The translations under genes were made by a program, and so were the position numbers. Below are positions 39,848 through 48,632 of a stretch of 62,107 nt of DNA, piece by piece (the first letter of the stretch is position 1; each line of letters starts with the position of its first letter). The notes below the pieces were generated by a model, which had not been told where the DNA came from, did no database searches, and was given only the letters and a program-made list of their open reading frames with translations. The stretch is taken from NCBI RefSeq assembly GCF_002042965.1, contig NZ_MZNT01000023.1, positions 1 through 62,107 of the forward strand, given 5' to 3'. The stretch comes from Paenibacillus sp. 32352. GTDB taxonomy: Bacteria; Bacillota; Bacilli; Paenibacillales; NBRC-103111.

Positions 39848-40621
39848 ATGAAGCAAATTATTTTAATAACGGACGGCTGCTCCAACGTGGGCGTCAGTCC
39901 TGTCATTGCCGCCGCCCACGCCAAGGCGGAAGGGATTATCGTCAATGTTATCGGTTTGATCGATTCTAGTGAAATCGGAGAGCATGGCATAGAGGAAATC
40001 AACGAGACGGCCAGCGCGGGAGGCGGGCTCAGCCGTATAGTGAACGCATCCGAGCTCTCGCAAACGGTTCAAATGATGACGCGTAAAACGGTAGTGCAAA
40101 CCATTCAGCAGGTGGTTGGGAAAGAGCTTCAGCATATTTTAGGAGACTCCAAGATTGAAAGTCTTCCTCCGGACAAGCGGTCGCAGGTCGTTCAGGTCAT
40201 GGATGAGCTGTCCGAATCGTCTTCCTTGCAGGTGGCGCTGCTCATCGATACGAGTGCCAGCATGAAGCCCAAGCTGCAGGCGGTGAAAGAAGCGATCTAT
40301 GATTTGCAGCTAAGCATTCAGGCGCGCAAAGGGGACAGCGAAATGGCCGTTTTTCATTTTCCGGCATCGGTTTCCGGCGAGGATGAGGTCGAAATGGACC
40401 TCGGCTGGACGCGGGACCTTGCAAATCTGAACCGTTTGTTTTATAAATTAAACATGAAGGGTACGACCCCGACCGGGCCTGCGCTTCTCAAGGTCATCCA
40501 GTTCATGACAGGAGCCGGGGAAGGGCTGCACCGGGATCAAACCTTCGGGCGCGAGGAGCCGTCCGGAACAGCGAGCAAGCATAAAGGCGAGGATGGGATT
40601 CTGAGTGACTACGTCGTTTGA
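39848..40621 (+). CDS. von Willebrand factor A-domain protein (YabS-like)
   Basis: 257 residues. Two vWA-like folds: MKQIILITDGCSNVG at the start, and ALLIDTSASMKPKL (~132-145), a MIDAS DxSxS motif. Likely a metal-dependent protein-interaction module. The ATG at 39848 follows AGGGAGG. It overlaps the kinase gene by 17 bp. YabS has no settled role; the place beside spoIIE and the kinase is conserved. Confidence 0.88.
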   Translation: MKQIILITDGCSNVGVSPVIAAAHAKAEGIIVNVIGLIDSSEIGEHGIEEINETASAGGGLSRIVNASELSQTVQMMTRKTVVQTIQQVVGKELQHILGDSKIESLPPDKRSQVVQVMDELSESSSLQVALLIDTSASMKPKLQAVKEAIYDLQLSIQARKGDSEMAVFHFPASVSGEDEVEMDLGWTRDLANLNRLFYKLNMKGTTPTGPALLKVIQFMTGAGEGLHRDQTFGREEPSGTASKHKGEDGILSDYVV

Positions 40622-41516
40622 GCCGTTCGCGGCTTCCGGAACGGTCGTTATCGGCAAGTGGAATAAGCGGCAATACCGGATCGAGCGCCTGCTGGGCGCA
40701 GGGGCCAACGGCAAGGTATATCTGGTCAGGCGGGGCAAACTGCATTACGCGATGAAGACCGGCTTTGACGCTGTGGATCACCAGTCGGAGGTCAACGCGT
40801 TGAAGGCATTGTCGCGGTCGAATACGTCGTTTCGGCAATATTTGCTCGACGTGGATGATTATCAACGGGACGGCCAGGATATTCCGTTCTATGTCATGCC
40901 TTATTTCAAGGGATCATCCATCGGCGATTTTATGAAGCTTAACGGCCGGGATTGGATTTATCTGATAGGCTTGAACCTGCTGCGCAAATTGGTAGAGCTG
41001 CATAAGGAAGATTACATATTCGGCGATATCAAGATGGAGAACCTTATCGTCTCGGGATACGGTGACGTTGATTTGATCGATTTTGGCGGAGTTACCCCCA
41101 AGGGGAATGCCGTCAAGCAGTTTACAGAGGTGTATGACCGCGGATTCTGGGGAGCTGGAAGCCGCACTGCGGATGAGGCATACGATTTGTTTGCCTTTGC
41201 GGTGCTCCTGATCAGCAGCACCGATTCCGAGCGCCGGCTTGCGGGAATCAAGCAGGTGCTGCCGCAAAACCGGAATGCGGACATGCTGCTCGACATGCTG
41301 CAATCGAACAAAGCCTTAAGCCAGGCTGCCCCTGTGCTGCGCAAGATGCTGCTCGGGAAATATTCGACATCGAAGCAGGCTTTGGCGGATTGGCGGAGGC
41401 AGAGCTACCCGAGACCGGCCAAATCTCCGCGTTCTACAGGGGGAACCTGGCTCAAAGTTTGCTTCGCGGCTTCGCTCGTGGTCTTCGGCTTGACGGTTTA
41501 TATGTATTGGTCGTGA
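40605..41516 (+). CDS. Eukaryotic-type Ser/Thr protein kinase (YabT-like)
   Basis: 303 residues. Kinase lobes show GAGANGKVY (~31-39), a Lys in YAMKTGF (~51), the catalytic-loop variant FGDIKMENL (~139-147) in place of HRDxxxxN, and DFGGV (~158-162). One membrane helix lies at the C-terminus (~282-302). B. subtilis YabT is a sporulation-linked, DNA-sensitive kinase at this place. The GTG start overlaps yabS. Confidence 0.87.
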   Translation: MTTSFEPFAASGTVVIGKWNKRQYRIERLLGAGANGKVYLVRRGKLHYAMKTGFDAVDHQSEVNALKALSRSNTSFRQYLLDVDDYQRDGQDIPFYVMPYFKGSSIGDFMKLNGRDWIYLIGLNLLRKLVELHKEDYIFGDIKMENLIVSGYGDVDLIDFGGVTPKGNAVKQFTEVYDRGFWGAGSRTADEAYDLFAFAVLLISSTDSERRLAGIKQVLPQNRNADMLLDMLQSNKALSQAAPVLRKMLLGKYSTSKQALADWRRQSYPRPAKSPRSTGGTWLKVCFAASLVVFGLTVYMYWS

Positions 41517-41551
41517 GGAAGCATAACGGCCGTATGAAAGGATTTATGGCG

Positions 41552-42988
41552 ATGGATCTGGTATCAAGGATTGAGAGGCAATTGAAAGACGAACAGCTGC
41601 TTTGCCGAGGGGACAGTATCGTTGCTGCGGTATCGGGGGGACCTGATTCCATAGCCATGCTGCATGTCCTTTTTTTGCTGTCCGAACGATGGGAGTGGCG
41701 ATTAACGGTAGCGCATGTCAATCATCAATTCAGGGTGGAGGAGTCCGCAAGGGAAGCGGAGTTCGTCAAGGACTTTTCCGACAGGCTTGGCCTTCCGTGT
41801 GAAGTTGCCGTCATCAACGTGCCCCAGTATATTCAGGATACCGGGATGAACGCGCAGGCGGCCGCCCGCGAGCTGAGGTACCGTTTCCTGCAGGAAACGG
41901 CCGCCAGGTTGGGCGCGGGGAAGATTGCTCTCGCCCATCATGCGGATGATCAGGCGGAGACCATGCTGATGCGGCTGCTCCGCGGTACGGGACCCTCCGG
42001 CCTGGCAGGAATCCCTATTCGGCGGACCGAACGGAATGTGGAACTTGTGCGCCCGTTGCTCCGTATATATAAATCAGAGCTGCTGGACTACTGCCATCAT
42101 CATCAGCTTACTTATTTTATGGATAGCAGCAATCTGAGTACGAAGTATCTTCGGAACGAAATCCGTCTAGAGCTGCTGCCGATGCTTCAGCAAAGATATA
42201 ATGATCAGCTGCCGCAGGCGCTCAATCGGCTGTCAGTTACAATGGCTGCAGAAGATGATTTTCTGGATCAGCAGGCATCCGCCATATTTGAACAAAATGT
42301 GGCCGTAGAAAGCGATTTCGCACAATGGTCAAGAAATTGGTATGCCGGGGTACATGTTGCTTTACAAAGGCGATTGATTAAACTAATATTAAATTATCTT
42401 TCTTTTGAGGCCGATTCCCTTGATTTTACCAAGCTGGAGCAAATGAGGGAGCTAATCGTCAAGGAAGAGCCTTCCAACCAACGTATCGATATAGGACATA
42501 ATCTGACGCTAACAAGGGAATATGACCGTATCCAATTACATACTTATGTGGTACCGCCTAAGCCCTACCTGTACACGTTACAGCCCCGTCAAGGAAGCTT
42601 GACCGTTTCCGAAACGGGAGCGGTTATCGAATGCGCTTTGTTGGAAGAGGCGGGGAAGTACGAGCGTAATTCCGGGGACAGAGCCTCGGAGTGGTTCGAT
42701 GCAGATTTGCTGGCATTTCCGCTGACGGTGCGCAGCCGCGCTGACGGGGACAGAATGAACCTGTTCGGACTAAACGGGTCGAAAAAAGTAAAAGATATTT
42801 TCATCGACGCCAAGATTCCGCCGAGTCTCAGAGCCAGAATACCTGTCATCGAGGATGCGGAGCACCGCATTATATGGCTGCCGGGGATTAGAAGATCCTC
42901 GTGGGCTCCGGTAACCGGGAATACGAAAGCATGGCTTCACTTGAAACTTTGCATGGAGGAAGGTTTTTTGTCCACTGTGTTAAGATAG
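41552..42988 (+). CDS. tilS: tRNA(Ile)-lysidine synthase
   Basis: 478 residues. Converts C34 of tRNA-Ile(CAU) to lysidine. ATP-pyrophosphatase P-loop SGGPDS at 28-33, HHADDQAETMLMRLLRG (~128-144) and a C-terminal TilS domain (~360-470). The ATG at 41552 has GAAAGGA nine bases upstream; ATG 41534 is an alternative without as good a site. yabT-tilS-hpt-ftsH order is conserved. Confidence 0.94.
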   Translation: MDLVSRIERQLKDEQLLCRGDSIVAAVSGGPDSIAMLHVLFLLSERWEWRLTVAHVNHQFRVEESAREAEFVKDFSDRLGLPCEVAVINVPQYIQDTGMNAQAAARELRYRFLQETAARLGAGKIALAHHADDQAETMLMRLLRGTGPSGLAGIPIRRTERNVELVRPLLRIYKSELLDYCHHHQLTYFMDSSNLSTKYLRNEIRLELLPMLQQRYNDQLPQALNRLSVTMAAEDDFLDQQASAIFEQNVAVESDFAQWSRNWYAGVHVALQRRLIKLILNYLSFEADSLDFTKLEQMRELIVKEEPSNQRIDIGHNLTLTREYDRIQLHTYVVPPKPYLYTLQPRQGSLTVSETGAVIECALLEEAGKYERNSGDRASEWFDADLLAFPLTVRSRADGDRMNLFGLNGSKKVKDIFIDAKIPPSLRARIPVIEDAEHRIIWLPGIRRSSWAPVTGNTKAWLHLKLCMEEGFLSTVLR

Positions 42989-43027
42989 CATTACAAGATC
43001 ATTTTATTCCAAGTAGGAGGTTCTCTC

Positions 43028-43567
43028 TTGCAAAACGACATTCAAGAAGTACTTTACAGCGAGCAACTGATTCAGGACAAAGTAAAGGAGATGGGCCAAC
43101 AAATAAGCCGCGATTTCGAAGGACGCAATCCGCTAGTCATTTGTGTACTGAAGGGTGCGTTTATTTTTATGGCGGATTTGGTTAAACAGATTACAGTGCC
43201 CTTGGAAATTGATTTCATGGCAGTTTCCAGCTACGGTCAATCGACCAAATCGTCCGGGGTCGTCAAAATTATTAAGGATCTCGACGTTCCTGTAGAAGGA
43301 CGGCACATTATTATTGTCGAAGACATTATTGATAGCGGATTGACCTTGAGCTACTTGATCGACGTATTGGAGCGCCGCAACGCTCTTTCCATTACGGTGG
43401 CCGCACTTTTCGATAAGCCTGGGCGTAGAACTGTGGAATTGGACGCAGACTATAAAGGGTTCGTTATTCCTGACGCGTTCGTTGTTGGATATGGTTTGGA
43501 CTACGCGGAGAAGTACCGCAATTTGCCGTATGTCGGCATACTGAAGCCCGAGGTTTACTCCCATTAG
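43028..43567 (+). CDS. hpt: Hypoxanthine-guanine phosphoribosyltransferase
   Basis: 179 residues. Salvages hypoxanthine and guanine with PRPP. PRPP motif IIIVEDIIDSGLTL (~97-110); VLKGAFIFMADL (~39-50). The TTG start follows AGGAGG at 7 nt. It lies between tilS and ftsH. Confidence 0.96.
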   Translation: MQNDIQEVLYSEQLIQDKVKEMGQQISRDFEGRNPLVICVLKGAFIFMADLVKQITVPLEIDFMAVSSYGQSTKSSGVVKIIKDLDVPVEGRHIIIVEDIIDSGLTLSYLIDVLERRNALSITVAALFDKPGRRTVELDADYKGFVIPDAFVVGYGLDYAEKYRNLPYVGILKPEVYSH

Positions 43568-43572
43568 CATTT

Positions 43573-43602
43573 CTTGTGATGCCAAGACTTGCTGTGGTAC
43601 AA
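43573..43602 (+). promoter_or_regulatory. Candidate promoter of ftsH
   Basis: TTGTGA, 18-bp spacer, TACAAT, 35 bp before the ATG. Confidence 0.5.
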
Positions 43603-43637
43603 TATACAAAGTTGCCGTTTTTGAGAGGAGGTAGGGG

Positions 43638-45581
43638 ATGAATCGAATTATTCGCAATACAGGCTTTTATTTGCTCATTTTTTTGGTCACTGTCGGTATC
43701 GTTCACTTTATCAGCACACAGAATGACCAGAAAGACGTAATCAGCTACGATAAGCTCCGACAGGCCTTAATCAGCAAAAATGTGGAATCGGTCAGTTTGA
43801 GATATGACGGACAAACATACTTGGTTCGCGGTAAATATAAAACTCCAGAGTCGCCGGATAAGAAGAATTTCGAAACCCGTGCGCCTTACGACCAAGAAAC
43901 CGTTACTTTGATCGAGAAGAGCGACGTGCCTAACATCGTCATCGAGAAAATGGAAGGGGACAATGTCTGGATCAGTTTCCTTACCTCCATTATTCCGTTT
44001 GTCATTATTTTCATCCTGTTCTTCTTCCTGTTGAATCAGGCACAGGGTGGCGGCGGTAAGGTGATGAATTTCGGAAAAAGCCGCGCGAGGCTTTATAATG
44101 AAGAGAAGAAGCGCGTGACCTTTGAGGATGTAGCGGGGGCAGACGAAGAAAAGCAAGAGCTTGTGGAAGTAGTCGAATTTTTGAAGGATCCTCGTAAGTT
44201 TGCTGCCGTAGGAGCCAGAATTCCTAAAGGGGTTCTGTTGAATGGTCCTCCGGGAACGGGTAAAACTTTGCTGGCGCGAGCGGTTGCCGGTGAAGCGGGA
44301 GTTCCGTTCTTCAGCATAAGCGGTTCCGATTTCGTAGAAATGTTCGTCGGTGTGGGTGCATCCCGTGTCCGCGATTTGTTCGAAAACGCTAAGAAAAATG
44401 CACCTTGTATTATATTTATAGACGAGATTGACGCTGTAGGTCGTCAGCGCGGTGCCGGTTTGGGCGGCGGTCATGACGAGCGGGAGCAGACTCTCAACCA
44501 GCTCCTCGTGGAGATGGACGGATTCGGAGCGAATGAAGGGATTATTATCGTCGCGGCTACCAACCGGCCGGATATTCTAGACCCTGCGCTGCTTCGTCCG
44601 GGACGCTTTGACCGTCAAATTACGGTGGATCGTCCGGATGTCAAGGGCCGTGAAGCGGTACTCAAGGTACATGCTCGCAATAAGCCTTTGAATAAAGACG
44701 TTAAACTGGATGTGCTGGCGAGATACACAACAGGCTTTACAGGCGCTGACCTGGAGAACCTGCTGAATGAAGCTGCTCTGATTGCAGCCCGCCGCAACCG
44801 GAAAGATATCTCTATGGAAGAGCTGGACGAAGCGTTCGACCGCGTTATTGTCGGTACGCAGAAGAAAGCTCGCGTCATCAGCGAACGCGAGAAGCGCATG
44901 GTGGCTTTCCACGAAGCCGGGCACACAATTATCGGCTACCATTTGGAGAATGCCGATATGGTCCACAAGGTTACGATTATTCCTCGCGGTCGTGCAGGCG
45001 GCTATGTCATGATGCTGCCTAAGGAAGGCGAAGACCGGATGATGAATACCAAGAACGAGCTTCTTGATAAAGTTACCGGTTTGCTGGGCGGACGCGTATC
45101 CGAGGAGCTGTTTATCGGCGAGATCGGTACTGGTGCGTACAGCGACTTCCAACGGGCAACCGGCATTGTACGCAAGATGATTATGGAATACGGCATGAGC
45201 GATAAGCTGGGTCCTATGCAGTTTGGTAATGTTCAGGGGCAAGTGTTCCTGGGCCGTGATTTCGGACATGAGCAAAACTACAGTGATGCGATTGCCTATG
45301 AAATCGACCAAGAGATGCAGACGATCATCCGCAGCTGCTATGCCAGAGCAAAAGAAACGCTTGAGAAGTACGCGGATCAGGTTCGCCTGATTGCCGAAAC
45401 CTTGCTCGAGAAGGAAACCCTCGAGAAAGAACAAATCAAGCAGCTCATCGAGAACGGCAGGCTGGATGATGCCGGCTCTGAAGTGAAGGTGAACATTGTC
45501 GGTCAACAGCAAACGGCAGATGCCAACAAGCTGGACTTCGACAAAGGTACTTCCGATGAGGAAGATAAAGAGAACAAATAA
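43638..45581 (+). CDS. ftsH: ATP-dependent zinc metalloprotease FtsH
   Basis: 647 residues. Two membrane helices (~8-25 and ~113-133) flank an extracellular domain. AAA+ module: GPPGTGKT (~202-209), FIDEIDAVGRQRG, and second-region-of-homology NRPDILDPALLRPGRFDR. Zn protease HEAGH at 425-429. Degrades membrane and regulatory proteins such as SpoVM and Spo0E in B. subtilis. The acidic tail is usual. Confidence 0.97.
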   Translation: MNRIIRNTGFYLLIFLVTVGIVHFISTQNDQKDVISYDKLRQALISKNVESVSLRYDGQTYLVRGKYKTPESPDKKNFETRAPYDQETVTLIEKSDVPNIVIEKMEGDNVWISFLTSIIPFVIIFILFFFLLNQAQGGGGKVMNFGKSRARLYNEEKKRVTFEDVAGADEEKQELVEVVEFLKDPRKFAAVGARIPKGVLLNGPPGTGKTLLARAVAGEAGVPFFSISGSDFVEMFVGVGASRVRDLFENAKKNAPCIIFIDEIDAVGRQRGAGLGGGHDEREQTLNQLLVEMDGFGANEGIIIVAATNRPDILDPALLRPGRFDRQITVDRPDVKGREAVLKVHARNKPLNKDVKLDVLARYTTGFTGADLENLLNEAALIAARRNRKDISMEELDEAFDRVIVGTQKKARVISEREKRMVAFHEAGHTIIGYHLENADMVHKVTIIPRGRAGGYVMMLPKEGEDRMMNTKNELLDKVTGLLGGRVSEELFIGEIGTGAYSDFQRATGIVRKMIMEYGMSDKLGPMQFGNVQGQVFLGRDFGHEQNYSDAIAYEIDQEMQTIIRSCYARAKETLEKYADQVRLIAETLLEKETLEKEQIKQLIENGRLDDAGSEVKVNIVGQQQTADANKLDFDKGTSDEEDKENK

Positions 45582-45591
45582 AGAGACACAG

Positions 45592-45623
45592 AACCGGAAG
45601 GCGAATGCCTTTCGGTTTTTTTT
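45592..45623 (+). terminator. Terminator after ftsH
   Basis: ACCGGAAGGC-GAAT-GCCTTTCGGT with eight Ts. Confidence 0.93.
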
Positions 45624-45864
45624 GCGCCGTAGCTGTCTAGACACCACTTTCCCGTTAACAGATAAACAACTTGTTTACGAAACGGGGGGTTGCTGAAGCG
45701 AAGTCTTAAGGTCTCAACTTTATGGAAGTACATCAGCGAGACAATGCACCCATTTTCACTGTCTTTATTTAGCCTTAACATAGAAACTGGACACTAGAGA
45801 CCAAAGCACGGAACAACACCGTCATCTGCTGAATGAATTCGGGTATTTTGTTGTTATTTGAGCA
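45624..45864. other. ftsH-nadA intergenic region
   Basis: No gene is supported. It contains AT-rich sequence without a recognised repeat and ends at the nadA promoter. Confidence 0.4.
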
Positions 45865-45893
45865 TTGACACCACCGGGGATGTTGTGTAAATT
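45865..45893 (+). promoter_or_regulatory. Sigma-A promoter of nadABC
   Basis: TTGACA, 17-bp spacer, TAAATT. The predicted start is near 45900. Confidence 0.65.
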
Positions 45894-45914
45894 AGTTGTA
45901 AATCTTCAAACAAT

Positions 45915-45932
45915 ATGTGAACATTTTCACGA
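45915..45932 (+). promoter_or_regulatory. Rex-like (or Fnr-like) operator before nadA
   Basis: ATGTGAACATTTTCACGA matches the Rex site TTGTGAA-N4-TTCACAA at 12 of 14 fixed positions. It also matches TGTGA-N6-TCAC of Fnr/Crp sites. It lies at about +15 from the predicted start, a repressor position. NAD synthesis as target favours Rex. Confidence 0.45.
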
Positions 45933-45985
45933 CTTAGTTGTTAAATAAAAAGGGGCATAGGGACGGAAAGGATGGTAATGCGACG

Positions 45986-46924
45986 ATGGAAGCATTAGCT
46001 CTGGAGCGCAAGGAAGAACAGAAAAGGGAGCTTAAGGAACGAATTGCTCAATTGAAGAAGGAACGCAACGCTATTATTCTTGCTCATTATTACCAACGTG
46101 ATGAAATCCAGGAAATTGCTGATTTTCGCGGCGATTCTTTTTTGCTGGCCCAAAAGGCGGCATCGACCGACGCTGACGTTATTGTATTTTGCGGTGTTCA
46201 TTTTATGGGCGAAAGCGCAAAAATACTGGCTCCGAACAAAACTGTTCTGATACCGGATGAGAGAGCGGGCTGTCCGATGGCCGATATGGTCAATGTGGAT
46301 GGACTCCGTGCACTGAAGAAGCAGCATCCGAATGCCAAAGTGGTAGCTTACATTAACACTTCGGCAGATGTGAAATCCGAAACCGATATTTGCTGTACCT
46401 CGGCTAATGCTATCAAAGTCATTAACTCCGTCGACTCCGATGAGATCATCTGGGTGCCTGATAAAAACCTGGGTGATTACGTTTCCAAATTTACGGACAA
46501 AAAAGTCATTATTTGGGAAGGATATTGCAACACTCATGACATGTTAACCGTCAAAGATGTAGAGGAAATGAAAGCTCTCCATCCGAATGCCCAATTTGTG
46601 GTTCATCCGGAATGCCGCCCTGAAGTGGTGAAACTGGGTGATTTTGTAGGCAGTACGACAGCCATTATCAAGTACTGTAAGGAATCTGACTGCCAAGAAT
46701 TTATTGTTGGCACGGAAGACGGTACAGGATATCAGCTTCGCTTGGATAGTCCGAATAAGAAGTTCCATTTCGCAACAAAATATTTGGTTTGTCCGAATAT
46801 GAAAGTCAACAACCTAAAAAAGGTTGCCAAATGTTTGGAAACGATGCAGCCGCAAATTTATGTACCGCCGCACATCGCAGAACAAGCCAAGGCGTCCCTG
46901 GAGCGCATGCTACAAGTGAAGTAG
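45986..46924 (+). CDS. nadA: Quinolinate synthase
   Basis: 312 residues. Condenses iminoaspartate and dihydroxyacetone phosphate to quinolinate using a [4Fe-4S] cluster. The three cluster cysteines are C96 (AGCPMAD), C181 (GYCNTHD) and C269 (LVCPNMK). ILAHYYQRDEIQ (~31-42) is typical. The ATG at 45986 gives the family start; AAAGGA is 13-14 nt upstream. nadB and nadC follow, and a hairpin covers its stop codon. Confidence 0.95.
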   Translation: MEALALERKEEQKRELKERIAQLKKERNAIILAHYYQRDEIQEIADFRGDSFLLAQKAASTDADVIVFCGVHFMGESAKILAPNKTVLIPDERAGCPMADMVNVDGLRALKKQHPNAKVVAYINTSADVKSETDICCTSANAIKVINSVDSDEIIWVPDKNLGDYVSKFTDKKVIIWEGYCNTHDMLTVKDVEEMKALHPNAQFVVHPECRPEVVKLGDFVGSTTAIIKYCKESDCQEFIVGTEDGTGYQLRLDSPNKKFHFATKYLVCPNMKVNNLKKVAKCLETMQPQIYVPPHIAEQAKASLERMLQVK

Positions 46925-46932
46925 CATGCGCT
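46902..46932 (+). other. Perfect hairpin across the nadA stop codon
   Basis: AGCGCATGCTA and TAGCATGCGCT form an 11-bp perfect stem around CAAGTGAAG; CTCTCTTGTTTG follows. It could be a partial terminator or a 3'-end stabiliser between nadA and nadB. Confidence 0.6.
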
Positions 46933-47018
46933 ACTCTCTTGTTTGTGTCAGTATGCATAAGCTCTATTTCCTTTGAAGCTTTTAACCATTTTTGGGCATT
47001 AAAGAAGGAGAGCGTATC

Positions 47019-48632
47019 ATGATTCCACGTTATTTAGTCGACTTTCAACTGGACGAGCTGCCTCAAGTACATACAGATGTCATCGTCATCGGTGCGGGTA
47101 TCGCCGGGCTTTTTACCGCTATTAAAGCCAGTCAGCATTTTAAAGTGCTGATGGTCACCAAAAAGTCGCTGTTGGACAGCAATACACGCTATGCTCAGGG
47201 GGGAATCGCCGCCGTAATTTCCGACGAGGACTCCCCGGAATACCACCACCAGGATACGCTGAACGCCGGGGCCGGGTTGTGCTCCTCAGCCGCGGTCAAC
47301 GTCTTGGTGCATGAAGGCCCTGCCGGAGTTCAAGACCTGATTCAGATGGGGACGCAGTTCGATCTGGAGGATGGAGTGTTTGCCCTGACCAAGGAAGGGG
47401 CGCACAGCCAACGCCGGATTTTGCACGCTCATGGAGACGCAACGGGTGCGGAAATCGTCCGCGCCTTATCGGAAAAGACGAAGCAGCATCCGAATATCGA
47501 GCTGTGGGACGATCATTTTGTTATTGATCTGATTACGCAAGACGGGGAATGCTATGGAGCATTGGTTCAAAAGCCGGACGGGCAAAAAGTATTTGTACGG
47601 GCTAACGCAACCATCCTGTGTACTGGAGGAGCCGGGCAGCTGTTCCGGTATACGACGAACCCGGATATTGCGACTGCCGACGGAATCGCTATCGCGTATC
47701 GTGCCGGGGCTCTCATTCAGGATATGGAATTTGTTCAATTCCATCCGACAGCGTTATGCTACCCGGGCGCTCCAAGGTTTTTGGTTTCTGAAGCGGTACG
47801 CGGCGAAGGGGCTATATTAAGAAACATTAACGGCGAACGCTTTATGGAGAAGTACGATCCTCAGCTGGAGCTGGCCCCCAGGGACATTGTAGCGCGAGCG
47901 ATTGTCAACGAAATGGAGCAGACGAAGTCGACCTTCGTTTATATTGATTTTACCCATGAATCGGAAGAAACGGTGAAGCACCGGTTCCCGACGATTTATG
48001 AGTTTTGCTTGAATTACGGCCTGGACTTGTCCTCCGACTGGATTCCGGTCGCTCCTGCCGCTCACTATATGATGGGCGGGGTCAAAACCGATCTGTACGG
48101 CGAAACCGAGGTTGCAAGGCTGTTTGCTTGCGGTGAGGTTTCCTCTACAGGAGTTCACGGGGCCAACCGGCTGGCGAGCAATTCCTTGTCAGAGGCGATT
48201 GTGTTCGGGCGCAGAATCATAGAAAGAATTCATCAGCTTTCCCCTGTCGGATCCGTTCCGTCCATTTCGTCCGAGTCCAATCGGACAGAGCATGCCAAGC
48301 AGCCGATTGTGGAAAGAAGGCTTAAGCTGCAAAAGGTTATGCTGCGCTATGTAGGTCTCAAAAGAAATGCGGCAGGGCTGGAGAAGGGCTACGAGGAGCT
48401 GAAAAGGCAGATTTCGATCTATGATACCTGCTTGTCGAAGCGCGAGGATTATGAATTCGCCAATCTTCTTACCTGTGCGCTTCTTACGACGCAAGCCGCT
48501 TTGATTAGAGAGGAAAGCCGAGGGGGACACTATCGGGAGGATTTCCCCGAAAAAGATGACCTCCACTGGAGAAAGCATACGGTGTTCCATCGCGAGCACG
48601 GCATTACGGAGGGACGTATTGACGATGTATGA
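47019..48632 (+). CDS. nadB: L-aspartate oxidase
   Basis: 537 residues. FAD enzyme oxidising aspartate to iminoaspartate. FAD motif VIGAGIAGLFTAI (~24-36), STRYAQGG-like SNTRYAQGGIAA (~56-67), HGANRLASNSLSEA (~374-387) are present. The ATG at 47019 follows AAGAAGGAG. Its end overlaps nadC by 8 bp. Confidence 0.95.
   Translation: MIPRYLVDFQLDELPQVHTDVIVIGAGIAGLFTAIKASQHFKVLMVTKKSLLDSNTRYAQGGIAAVISDEDSPEYHHQDTLNAGAGLCSSAAVNVLVHEGPAGVQDLIQMGTQFDLEDGVFALTKEGAHSQRRILHAHGDATGAEIVRALSEKTKQHPNIELWDDHFVIDLITQDGECYGALVQKPDGQKVFVRANATILCTGGAGQLFRYTTNPDIATADGIAIAYRAGALIQDMEFVQFHPTALCYPGAPRFLVSEAVRGEGAILRNINGERFMEKYDPQLELAPRDIVARAIVNEMEQTKSTFVYIDFTHESEETVKHRFPTIYEFCLNYGLDLSSDWIPVAPAAHYMMGGVKTDLYGETEVARLFACGEVSSTGVHGANRLASNSLSEAIVFGRRIIERIHQLSPVGSVPSISSESNRTEHAKQPIVERRLKLQKVMLRYVGLKRNAAGLEKGYEELKRQISIYDTCLSKREDYEFANLLTCALLTTQAALIREESRGGHYREDFPEKDDLHWRKHTVFHREHGITEGRIDDV

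Noticed and set aside
45660..45760. Possible repeat copy after ftsH
   Set aside because: Only GAAGC and a G-run resemble the repeat; the alignment with the 36.4-kb unit is too poor to claim.
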